From assembly GCA_016713175.1 (NCBI GenBank), contig JADJPQ010000001.1:1019001-1083000 (forward strand): a stretch of 64,000 bases of DNA. The letters are read 5' to 3'. The stretch is from Planctomycetota bacterium. Lineage in GTDB: Bacteria > Planctomycetota > UBA1135 > UBA2386. Positions within the stretch are counted from its first letter, which is position 1. Every line of letters begins with the position of its first letter. Of the stretch, positions 9,611 to 17,025 are shown in pieces. Under the pieces are notes generated by a model. The model was not told the DNA's origin. It saw only the letters and a list, made by a program, of their open reading frames with translations, and did no database searches. Position numbers and translations under genes: made by a program.

Positions 9611-10229
9611 TCCCGGCGACGACGTCCCGCTCGGGATCGATGCCGGCCGGCAGTTCGTGATGGCGACGTACTTCACACCGCTGGTCGACTGGACGGGTGC
9701 GTACCTCGGTCTCGAACGCGATGACGCGATCGAACTCGTGACCGGCTTCTTCGCCGATCGGCTGGACGACCCCGGGTACCTGGCCCGGTGGCGGTTGTCG
9801 CGGATCCCGCTGCGCTGGTGGCTGTGGAACGGGCTGCAGTTCTTCGCCAAGGAACAGCGGCGGTGGTGGCGACGGGGTGCCGGGGCGTGCGACGTGACGC
9901 TGGCGGAGCCTGGTGTCGAGGGCGGCGACGTTGTCCGGGAGATCGATCGGCAGTGCGCGATCGGCAGCGTGCGGGCCGCGCTGCGGCTCGCCGCAGCGGC
10001 GTGCAAGCGCGATGGTTTCCGGCAGCACTGGCTGGTGTTCCTGCTGTGCTTCCTGCGCGAGCACAAGCAGGTGCACGTCGCGAACCGGATGCGGATCTCG
10101 CCGGCGCGGGTGCGAGTGATGTTGCGGGCCGCGCGGTTGCGCTTCGTGGCGGCGTTGCGTGAAGTGCTGCGGCGGGAAGGGGTGCCGGCGTGGGATGTGC
10201 CGCGGCGGGTGCGGGCGCTGGTGGCGTGA
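9579..10229 (+). CDS. ECF-type sigma-70-like factor
   Basis: The 216-residue product starts at an ATG inside the end of the helicase-like gene, so the two are probably translationally coupled. Residues about 25-80 (QFVMATYFTPLVDWTGAYLG, then AIELVTGFFADRL and WLWNGLQFFAKEQRRW) match the region 2 pattern of planctomycete sigma factors of the type with GFFA after a DxVQ-like helix. The C-terminal part has a helix-turn-helix-like region 4 (HVANRMRISPARVRVMLRAARLRF). The linker is arginine- and tryptophan-rich. The call rests on pattern rather than strong identity. The decayed copy near 3416 keeps only the corresponding start codon. Confidence 0.6.
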   Translation: MAQAEEQIERDPGDDVPLGIDAGRQFVMATYFTPLVDWTGAYLGLERDDAIELVTGFFADRLDDPGYLARWRLSRIPLRWWLWNGLQFFAKEQRRWWRRGAGACDVTLAEPGVEGGDVVREIDRQCAIGSVRAALRLAAAACKRDGFRQHWLVFLLCFLREHKQVHVANRMRISPARVRVMLRAARLRFVAALREVLRREGVPAWDVPRRVRALVA

Positions 10230-10359
10230 CTCACCCGCCGAGACAACCCGGGTGCCGTCTCGCGACGCTGCTGCACGGGAGTTCCCATGCGGCTGGCCGC
10301 GATTGGCGGACCGTGAGAATCAGGGGGCTGCAAAGGCCCCCGCGGACTATTGAGGTGCC

Positions 10360-11691
10360 ATGAATCGACTTCTCCAGAGCCTTTTGACCTTCGGCGCCGT
10401 GCTGATTCGGCCGGGCATGACCCAGGATCCGGTCGCGACCTCGCCCCCGACCTCATCGACGACAGCGGCTCCGCCGCAGCCGCAGAACCAGGAGGCCGAT
10501 CCGCTCTGGCGTTTCGAACGCGGGCGAGGTCTCCGCTTCGAGACCGACGACTTCAGCTTGCTGTGGAAGGCGCACATCCAGGCGCGCTGGGCGTTGACCG
10601 AGACCGGCGGCGAGGGCGGCATCGGCACGGCAACCGAAGCGAACGGACTCGATCTGATCCAGGCGCGAACCTCGTTCGCGGGGCACGCCTTCTCGCGCGA
10701 CCTCCTCTATCGGCTCGAACTGGACGGCACCGACAGCGAGCCGGGCGAGAGCATTCTGAAGGACGCCTGGGGACAGTGGGGTGCATTGCGTGTCGGCCAG
10801 GGCAAGACGATGTTCGGGATCGAGGGAACCGGGGCTGATACCGGCCTGTTCTTCACCGACCGATCGATCGCAGGTCGTTCGTTCTCGACGGCGCGTTCCC
10901 GTGGGGCATGGTTGATCCATGGGGTCAAGGACAAGGCGTCGACCCTTGCGTTTGGCGTCATCAATGGCGACGTTGCCGGCGGCATCGGCGAGGGCTCCGC
11001 GTTGGTTCCAGGTTTCGACGGCCTCGGGGAGGAGTCCCGCAATTCGGACCGGGAGCCCGGCTACGTCGGCACGTTCGGGTTCTGCCTCGACCGTGATCTG
11101 CGCTGCGGTGCCGAGACCATCGAAGACTGGCAGCAGACGTTGGACCCCGCCGACGACCGTGAGGACGAGCCGCCGGTCTGGTTCGGAGTCAGTCTGGCCC
11201 GCTGCAACGGCACGCAAGCGGGCTCCCGGATCGCCGGTGTCGATCGCGACGGGCTCGACGTCGAAAGCACTTCGTTGAGCCTGCAATTCGTCGCCACCGG
11301 CGAGGTGTACTTCATGACCGAGTGGTTCTTTCGCACCGACGAACTGAATGGCGGCAACGGCGACGAGGAGAAGAGTCACGGGTTCACGGTTGCGTGCGGA
11401 ATCCGGCCAGATGGCTACTACGTCCAGGACACCCACGGCTTCGGATTGAGGTTCAGCCGGGTGTTCACCGACGAAGGCATCGCGGGTACCGGCGTCAACT
11501 TCCTCAATGCCGTTCCTGGCCTCGGCGCGATCGACGGCGATGTGACCGAACTGACAGGAGTCCTGAACTTGTTCCACCACGGCCACACCTGGAAGACACA
11601 GTTCGAATACACGTGGCAGGACGTCGATCCGCAGGACGGGCCACATCAGCACAACCACATCGTGGCGATCCAGATGCAGATCGGGTTCTGA
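10360..11691 (+). CDS. Phosphate-selective porin (OprO/OprP-like)
   Basis: The 443-residue product has an N-terminal export signal, a Pro/Ser/Thr/Gln linker, and then alternating aromatic/polar strands typical of a 16-stranded outer-membrane barrel. OprO/P features include the early WKAHIQARWAL strand, RARTSFAG-type strand (here QARTSFAGHAFS), RLELDG, KDAWGQWGALRVGQGKTMFG, and a terminal FEYTWQDVD with final IQMQIGF ending in phenylalanine. It should allow anions or other small solutes across the outer membrane. It is flanked by gaps of 130 and 75 bp and appears monocistronic. Confidence 0.8.
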   Translation: MNRLLQSLLTFGAVLIRPGMTQDPVATSPPTSSTTAAPPQPQNQEADPLWRFERGRGLRFETDDFSLLWKAHIQARWALTETGGEGGIGTATEANGLDLIQARTSFAGHAFSRDLLYRLELDGTDSEPGESILKDAWGQWGALRVGQGKTMFGIEGTGADTGLFFTDRSIAGRSFSTARSRGAWLIHGVKDKASTLAFGVINGDVAGGIGEGSALVPGFDGLGEESRNSDREPGYVGTFGFCLDRDLRCGAETIEDWQQTLDPADDREDEPPVWFGVSLARCNGTQAGSRIAGVDRDGLDVESTSLSLQFVATGEVYFMTEWFFRTDELNGGNGDEEKSHGFTVACGIRPDGYYVQDTHGFGLRFSRVFTDEGIAGTGVNFLNAVPGLGAIDGDVTELTGVLNLFHHGHTWKTQFEYTWQDVDPQDGPHQHNHIVAIQMQIGF

Positions 11692-11766
11692 CCCGCAGCC
11701 GGCGCCCTGCGAGGCGGACCGTCGGCGGCATCGCGATGGGCCCTGGCGCGGGCTATCTTCACCCAC

Positions 11767-12930
11767 GTGTCCACCGTCGGCGTCGGCCCACTGCCAACCA
11801 ACCTGCTGCAATGGACGTTCGCCGACGGCGAACTGGTCCCGGGCTGGCTCTCCGATCGCGATCGGCCGTGGTTGCGCGAACTGCTGGGCGAGGCCCGCGC
11901 CGCCGTCGGCACTTCGATCGGCGCGTTGCGGCAGCGCTGGCAGCGCAGTGCGCCCGATCCGCGCGCCGGGCGCGCTGCCGCGATCGCGCGCTACGTCGTG
12001 CTCGAGCTGCTGCGTGCCACGGCGACCGTGCCGCCGGTGTCGACTCGCCGGCAGCGGGTGTTCCTGGCGGTTGGCGCCGGCCAGCCGCGCGAACAGGCCG
12101 TCGCCGCCGTCGCCACCGAGGATGGCATCGCCGCCGACCGCCTCGTCGCCGAACTGTACGCCGATCTGCCGGACGAACGCCTGATCACCAGGACCGACCT
12201 CGATGCCAGCCGTGTGATCCTGACGGCCAATCTGGCGTTGGCGCAGGGCCTGGTGCGCCACGCGACCCGCGCCCGGCTGCGCTCGAGCGGCGGCTCGCGC
12301 GCCGTGCTGAAGACCGCATGGTTGCACGGCGCCGACCTGCGCGTCCGGCGCAGTCGCCGCGACGAACTCGACTGTGACTGGTCTGCCGGTGACCGCGGGC
12401 CCGCCGCCGCGCGGCGGTTGGCGGCGTTGCTGCCGTTGTTGCCGTGGACCCGCGAGTTCGAACTGCGCGCCGTCTGCACGCTTCCGGCCGGGCCCGGCGA
12501 CCGGACCGGCGTACTCGTGCTGTCGACCGGTGACCCGCTGCTGCCGGGGCCCGAGCCGGTGCCCTTCGACAGCCGGCTCGAACGCGATTTCGCGGCCGCG
12601 TTCACCGCGATGGCGCCGGACTGGCAGGTCGTTCGCGAACCGTGGCCGCTGCAGGTGGGGGCAGGGCTCGCGTTCCCCGACTTCGAACTGTGCCACCCGG
12701 CGACCGGCCGTCGCGTGTTGCTGGAGATCGCCGGTCTGCGCGACAAGGCCGCGTTGCCGGCCAAGCTCGCACTGCTCGACCGTGCGCCGACACTGCTGCT
12801 CTGTCTGCCACGCTCCGCGATCACCACCGAACAGCTTGCCGATCCGCGCATCATGCCGTTCGGTCGCCGCGTCGACGCGGCCGCGGTGCTGGCCCGGATC
12901 GATGGCGTTGCCTACCGTGACAGCCGCTGA
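11767..12930 (+). CDS. DUF790/Bax1-type nuclease (XPB partner family)
   Basis: The 387-residue product begins at a GTG. It opens with LPTNLLQWTFADGELVPGWL and D-R-PWLRELL, the typical DUF790 N-terminus, and has NLALAQGLV and LKTAWLHGADLRV in the middle. The C-terminal block has the restriction-endonuclease-like core FDSRLERDFAAAF, then LAFPDFELCHPATGRRVLLEIAG, where the PDF aspartate and the LEI glutamate are the expected metal ligands, followed by LLLCL. In archaea this family (Bax1) binds XPB and cuts bubble DNA. The only XPB-like gene nearby, at 8243, has lost its ATPase motifs. The stop overlaps the next start (TGATG). Confidence 0.8.
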   Translation: MSTVGVGPLPTNLLQWTFADGELVPGWLSDRDRPWLRELLGEARAAVGTSIGALRQRWQRSAPDPRAGRAAAIARYVVLELLRATATVPPVSTRRQRVFLAVGAGQPREQAVAAVATEDGIAADRLVAELYADLPDERLITRTDLDASRVILTANLALAQGLVRHATRARLRSSGGSRAVLKTAWLHGADLRVRRSRRDELDCDWSAGDRGPAAARRLAALLPLLPWTREFELRAVCTLPAGPGDRTGVLVLSTGDPLLPGPEPVPFDSRLERDFAAAFTAMAPDWQVVREPWPLQVGAGLAFPDFELCHPATGRRVLLEIAGLRDKAALPAKLALLDRAPTLLLCLPRSAITTEQLADPRIMPFGRRVDAAAVLARIDGVAYRDSR

Positions 12931-13523
12931 TGCCCGCGCACGAAGAGCTTCCCCAGGCGCTGCCCGAGCCCGCGTTGCGCGAACTGGCGTTGCAGATCCG
13001 CAAGTGCAGATGGTTCACCACCAACAACCTCAATCGTGACTTCGTCGGCACCCGCGGCTTCTCGATCGCCTTCCACGCCACCGCGCAGGCCCGCGTGGTC
13101 GCCGAGTTCCCCTGGCTGTCGCCGTATCTCGAACTGGCGCTGCGACCCGATTGCAATGCGTTCTACCTGAACCCGCTGCAGCTCGAACTCGGCTCGCGCG
13201 TCGACCCGCACATCGATCGCAGCCTGCACGCCTACTGCCTCGACATCGATCCGCCGGTGCAGGTGTCGGTGCTCTACCTCGACGTTCCGGCCGGCATGAT
13301 TGGCGGCGAACTCGAACTGCGCCGCGGCCGCAAGTTCCTGGCGCGCGTGCGGCCGCAGCCGGGACTGTTCGTCCGGTTCGACGGCGATCTGATGCATGGC
13401 GTCAACCGCGTCGACACCAAAGGGCTGCGGCTCAGCCTGGTGTGCGAGCAGTATGCGCTGGATGAACGGGAACTGGCGCAGGTGCCGGAGTATCGGATCG
13501 AGTCGCGATTGCAGCGCTATTAG
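12930..13523 (+). CDS. 2-oxoglutarate/Fe(II)-dependent oxygenase
   Basis: The 197-residue product overlaps the Bax1-type gene by one base, so the two are coupled. It has the double-stranded beta-helix ligands: HxD at residues 94-96 (DPHIDRSLHAY), a distal histidine at about 156 (LMHGVNRV), and an arginine at about 167 (GLRLSLV) for the 2-oxoglutarate carboxylate. GGELELRRG is the strand leading to the distal His, as in prolyl-hydroxylase-like members. Predicted to hydroxylate a protein or nucleic-acid substrate; the target is unknown. Its coupling to a nuclease gene suggests a shared role in DNA or RNA repair, but that is inference. Confidence 0.75.
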   Translation: MPAHEELPQALPEPALRELALQIRKCRWFTTNNLNRDFVGTRGFSIAFHATAQARVVAEFPWLSPYLELALRPDCNAFYLNPLQLELGSRVDPHIDRSLHAYCLDIDPPVQVSVLYLDVPAGMIGGELELRRGRKFLARVRPQPGLFVRFDGDLMHGVNRVDTKGLRLSLVCEQYALDERELAQVPEYRIESRLQRY

Positions 13524-13569
13524 GCCGGGTGACCGGGTGCGTCGATGTGCCGCGGGCCTGAACGGCCGG

Positions 13570-16500
13570 CTACTTCTTCGCGTCCTTCTGCAGGCTGGCC
13601 AGGAACGCCACCACATCGCGCAGCTGCCGCGGCGTCAGCGCCGCGTCCATCGCCGGCATCGCGCTCTCTTTCGACGTCGACCGCTTGCTGATCCGACTCG
13701 TCTCCACCTTCTTGACGTCGCCGTCGATGTTGGTCACCTCGACGATGCCGTCGATGTCGCGCGTGACGATGCCGGCGACGACATCGCCGTTGTGCAGATC
13801 GAGCACCGTCGTCGCGAAGCCCTCGGCGATCTTCGCCCCGGGCACCACCAGCGACTGCAGCAGGTAATCGCGCGTCTGTCGCTTGCCGATGCCATCCAGC
13901 ACCGGCCCGGCCGAACCGCCCTGGCCGTCGGCGGTGTGGCAGCGCGTGCAGCGCGTCGCCTCGTTCTGGAAGAAGATCTCGCGGCCCTTGCGTACGTCGC
14001 CGCCCTCGCGGCAATGGCCGAGCGCCGCGACGCGATCGCCCTGCGGCAACGCCGCCGAACGCGCCGCCAGCGCCGCCGCCACCGCCGGGTCCTTGCTCTT
14101 CTGCGCCGCTTCGAGCAGTTCGAGCTGCAGCGCGCCGTCGACGTCGTTGCCGGCCAGCTTCTTCAGCCACTCGAGCAGCAACGCCGTCGCCGCGTCGTGC
14201 TGCAGGTCGCCGAGCGCTTCCAGCGCCGCCTGCCGTTCGCCCTGGTTGCCATTATGCAGCAGCGTCGAGAGCACCGGCACCGCACCGGCGGGATTGCGAC
14301 GGGCGGCGATCTTGACCGCGGCCTGGCGCAGCGCGGCCGGCGCATCGGCGGCGAGCGCGGCGATCGCGCGATCGGTCTCGGCGGCGCCTAGGGCATCGAG
14401 CGCCTGCAATGCCGCGGTGCGGGTATCGGCCGAACGGCCGCCGGCGGCGACGACGTCGACGAGCGCGGCCGCACTCGCGGTCAGACGCAGCGCGGTGGCC
14501 GCTTCGCTGGCGGCGCGCGCGAGTTCGTCCTCGCCCGCGAGCAGCGCCGGCAGCGCCGTGCCGAACGCGCCGATCACCGCGTCGGCATCCGGGTGCTGCA
14601 CCGGCCGCCAGTTGCCGAACACCCGGTCCTGTCCGTGCGGCGTCCGCCATTCGGCCAGGATCCGCACCGCTTCGACCCGCGCCGCCAGCGGGCGCTTGCC
14701 GTCCTGCGCGAATGCGACCAGCGCCCGGCCGCGTTCTGCCGTGCCGAGGATCCGGTTGGCGTTGACGACACGCCACACCAGCGCCGGCAGGTCAGGCAGT
14801 TCGCCGCCGAGCAGGTCCGCCAGCGCCGGCATCGCCGCGTCGATCGGTTCGCCGTAGATCGCGCGGGCAGCCTCGCTGCGCAATGCCGGCACGGGATCGG
14901 TCAGGAACGCGGCGATCGCCGCTTCCTGCAACCGCGCCATCGCCAGCAGCACGCCCAGGCGCACCGCGGCGCTCGCATCACCGGCGGCGCCGCGCAACGC
15001 CTCGCGATCGGCGGCGCCGACCAATCCCATCACCGCGGCATGCCGCACCAGATGATCGCGATCGTCGTTGTCGCGCAGCAACGCCAGCAGCGCCGGCACG
15101 GCCTTCGGCGCCGCTTCGCCGCCGATCCGGCCGAGCGCCAGCGCGGCCGCGGCGCGCACCCGGGCGTTCAGGTCCTTCAGGGCCTTGGCCAATGCGCCGC
15201 CCGCCTTGGCGATCCTGGCATCGCCGAGCACGCGACAGACGTGCGTGCGCACTTCGGCATCGCCGTCGTCGAGCAGCCCGATCACGTCGTCGAGAGCGGC
15301 GGCGTTCTTGCGTCCCAGCACACCGAGGCCCTGGATGGCGTGCACGCGCGCCAGCCGCTGGTCGCCGTTCTTCGCCGCCGTGAGCAGCACGTTGGTCGCG
15401 CCGAGATCGACCAGCGCGAACGTCGCCAGCTGGCGAACGCGGCGATCGGCGTGGCCGAGCAGCGGCAGCAACTGGGCGTCGTGCTTCTGCGCGAAATCGG
15501 AGGCGAGCAGGTTGGCGGAGTTGCGCAGCGCCAGGTCATTGGCCATCTGCGGCGTGCGGACGCGATAGATGCGGCCCTTGCCGGTCTTGTTCCAGCCGGT
15601 CACCCAGTCGGACACGTACATCGAACCGTCGGGGCCGAAATCGACGTCGGTGGCGAGGATGCTCCAGATCGGCTTGAACGTCCGCTGCAGTTCGAAGCCG
15701 GCGCCCTGGCGCTGCAATTGGATCGCGTGCACGCCGGAGTAGCTGGCGCCGCCGCGGAAATCGCACAGGAAAAAGCAGTCGCGGTAGCGTTCGGGCAGGC
15801 CGACTCCGGGGTCGTAGACCAGGCCGGACGGACCATCGGCGAAGTTGCAGATCGGTGGGAGGATCCACGCCGGTTGGCCGGGATGCCGCGGATGCCACAT
15901 CTTCTCGCGGTTCCAGGCGCCGCGGTCGTCGAGCCACTGATAGCCGATGCGCCAGCCGCTGTCGGCGCCCGGCACGATCTGCACCAGCCGCGCGCGATCG
16001 CCGCCGTCGCTGTTGTTGTCGCCGGTGAACAGGTCGCCCCATTGGTCGAACGCCAGTTCTTGCGGATTGCGCAGGCCGCGGTGCACGACCTCGAGGTTGC
16101 TGCCGTCCAGTTCGCAGCGCAGCACGGCGCCCTCGTGCGGATAGGCGTGCGTCCTGCCCTCGTGTTCGACGTGGAAGCCGCGGTCGCCGATGGAGAAGTA
16201 CAGCCGGCGGTCGGGACCGACGATCAGGCCATGCAGGTCGTGGCCGATCAGCGACGTGTGCACGCCGTAGCCGTCGTGGACCTTCTGGCGTTCGTCGGCC
16301 TTGCCGTCGCCATCGTTGTCGCGCAGGCGCCACAGGCCCGGGATGTTGGTGAACCAGACGTCCTTGCCCCACGGCAGCACGCCCGACGCGATGCCGTCGG
16401 CGAGGTCGGTGAACTGATCGGCGAAGACCGTGCTGCGGTCGACGACGCCGTCTTTGTTGTCATCGATCAGCAGGCGGACGCGTTCGGGGTAGCCCTGGTA

Positions 16501-16902
16501 CTTCGGGATGTCCTTGGCGATGTGCTTGTGATACTTGGCGAGGCGGTCGGCGACGGTCAGGCAGGCGAGGTCGTCGTCCTTCCACTGCATGTAGTTGCGG
16601 GTGTCGAACACGCCGTCGTTGATGCGGAAGGTCTCGGCGACATAGAAGCGGCCCTGGTGGTCGATCGCGAACGCGACGACGTTGCACAGGTGCGGTTCGG
16701 CGGCGATCAGGTCGCAGGTCAGGCCGGGGGCGAGCTGGAAGGCCTTGATCTGCTCGCGCGCGTCGTTGCTGGCGGCCGCGACGAAGACGGGGTCCTGGGC
16801 GGACTTGCCGGTGTCGTGCTGGGCGAGGGTCGTGGTGGGCAGGATCGCGAGTGGGAGGAACGGGAGGCGGCGGCGCGGCAGCAGGGTCATGCGGTGCAGC
16901 AT
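13570..16902 (-). CDS. PVC-type membrane-bound dehydrogenase with HEAT repeats and cytochrome c domain
   Basis: About 1,110 residues. In-frame ATGs lie at 16929, 16902 and 16890; 16902 or 16890 best place the signal peptide, whose hydrophobic core is FLPLAILPTTTLAQ. The N-terminal half is the PVC-type six-bladed propeller dehydrogenase (GLTCDLIAAEP, FAIDHQGRFYVAE, DDNKDGVVDRSTVFAD, GLWRLRDNDGDGKAD, RNPQELAFDQWGDLFTGDNN). HEAT-like helical repeats occupy the middle, with runs such as DDGDAEVRTHVCRVLGDA. The C-terminus has one haem c site, CTRCH, with GSAGPVLDGIGKRQTRDYLL. Such proteins are thought to oxidise sugars or other substrates and pass electrons to periplasmic cytochromes. It faces the oxygenase gene with a 46-bp convergent gap. 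Confidence 0.9.
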   Translation of the reverse strand: MLHRMTLLPRRRLPFLPLAILPTTTLAQHDTGKSAQDPVFVAAASNDAREQIKAFQLAPGLTCDLIAAEPHLCNVVAFAIDHQGRFYVAETFRINDGVFDTRNYMQWKDDDLACLTVADRLAKYHKHIAKDIPKYQGYPERVRLLIDDNKDGVVDRSTVFADQFTDLADGIASGVLPWGKDVWFTNIPGLWRLRDNDGDGKADERQKVHDGYGVHTSLIGHDLHGLIVGPDRRLYFSIGDRGFHVEHEGRTHAYPHEGAVLRCELDGSNLEVVHRGLRNPQELAFDQWGDLFTGDNNSDGGDRARLVQIVPGADSGWRIGYQWLDDRGAWNREKMWHPRHPGQPAWILPPICNFADGPSGLVYDPGVGLPERYRDCFFLCDFRGGASYSGVHAIQLQRQGAGFELQRTFKPIWSILATDVDFGPDGSMYVSDWVTGWNKTGKGRIYRVRTPQMANDLALRNSANLLASDFAQKHDAQLLPLLGHADRRVRQLATFALVDLGATNVLLTAAKNGDQRLARVHAIQGLGVLGRKNAAALDDVIGLLDDGDAEVRTHVCRVLGDARIAKAGGALAKALKDLNARVRAAAALALGRIGGEAAPKAVPALLALLRDNDDRDHLVRHAAVMGLVGAADREALRGAAGDASAAVRLGVLLAMARLQEAAIAAFLTDPVPALRSEAARAIYGEPIDAAMPALADLLGGELPDLPALVWRVVNANRILGTAERGRALVAFAQDGKRPLAARVEAVRILAEWRTPHGQDRVFGNWRPVQHPDADAVIGAFGTALPALLAGEDELARAASEAATALRLTASAAALVDVVAAGGRSADTRTAALQALDALGAAETDRAIAALAADAPAALRQAAVKIAARRNPAGAVPVLSTLLHNGNQGERQAALEALGDLQHDAATALLLEWLKKLAGNDVDGALQLELLEAAQKSKDPAVAAALAARSAALPQGDRVAALGHCREGGDVRKGREIFFQNEATRCTRCHTADGQGGSAGPVLDGIGKRQTRDYLLQSLVVPGAKIAEGFATTVLDLHNGDVVAGIVTRDIDGIVEVTNIDGDVKKVETSRISKRSTSKESAMPAMDAALTPRQLRDVVAFLASLQKDAKK

Positions 16903-17008
16903 GGTAGGGAGGGCTCGCGGGGTCGCCATCGGCTGGCCACGAACAGTTGCTGGCGGCCGGTCATTGGGGCGAGGATCCAGCGCCGATGATTCACGGCGCG
17001 CCCGACGA

Positions 17009-17023
17009 CCGGCCTTCGGCTGG
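17009..17023 (-). terminator. Possible short hairpin after secreted-protein gene
   Basis: A 6-bp stem including one G-U pair, with a 3-nt loop, lies just past the stop codon at 17026 on the minus strand. There is no T-tract, so this is only a weak candidate. Confidence 0.25.
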
Positions 17024-17025
17024 CA

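Noticed and set aside
10239..10262. Terminator hairpin after the sigma-like gene
   Set aside because: Only a 6-bp stem with a 12-nt loop and no T-tract; not better than chance at this GC content.
8285..12696. Long open frames on the minus strand opposite the XPB-like, sigma, porin and Bax1-type genes (over 700 codons each)
   Set aside because: They are arginine- and proline-rich, have no family motifs, and mirror genes with clear motifs on the plus strand. High third-position GC keeps the opposite strand open.
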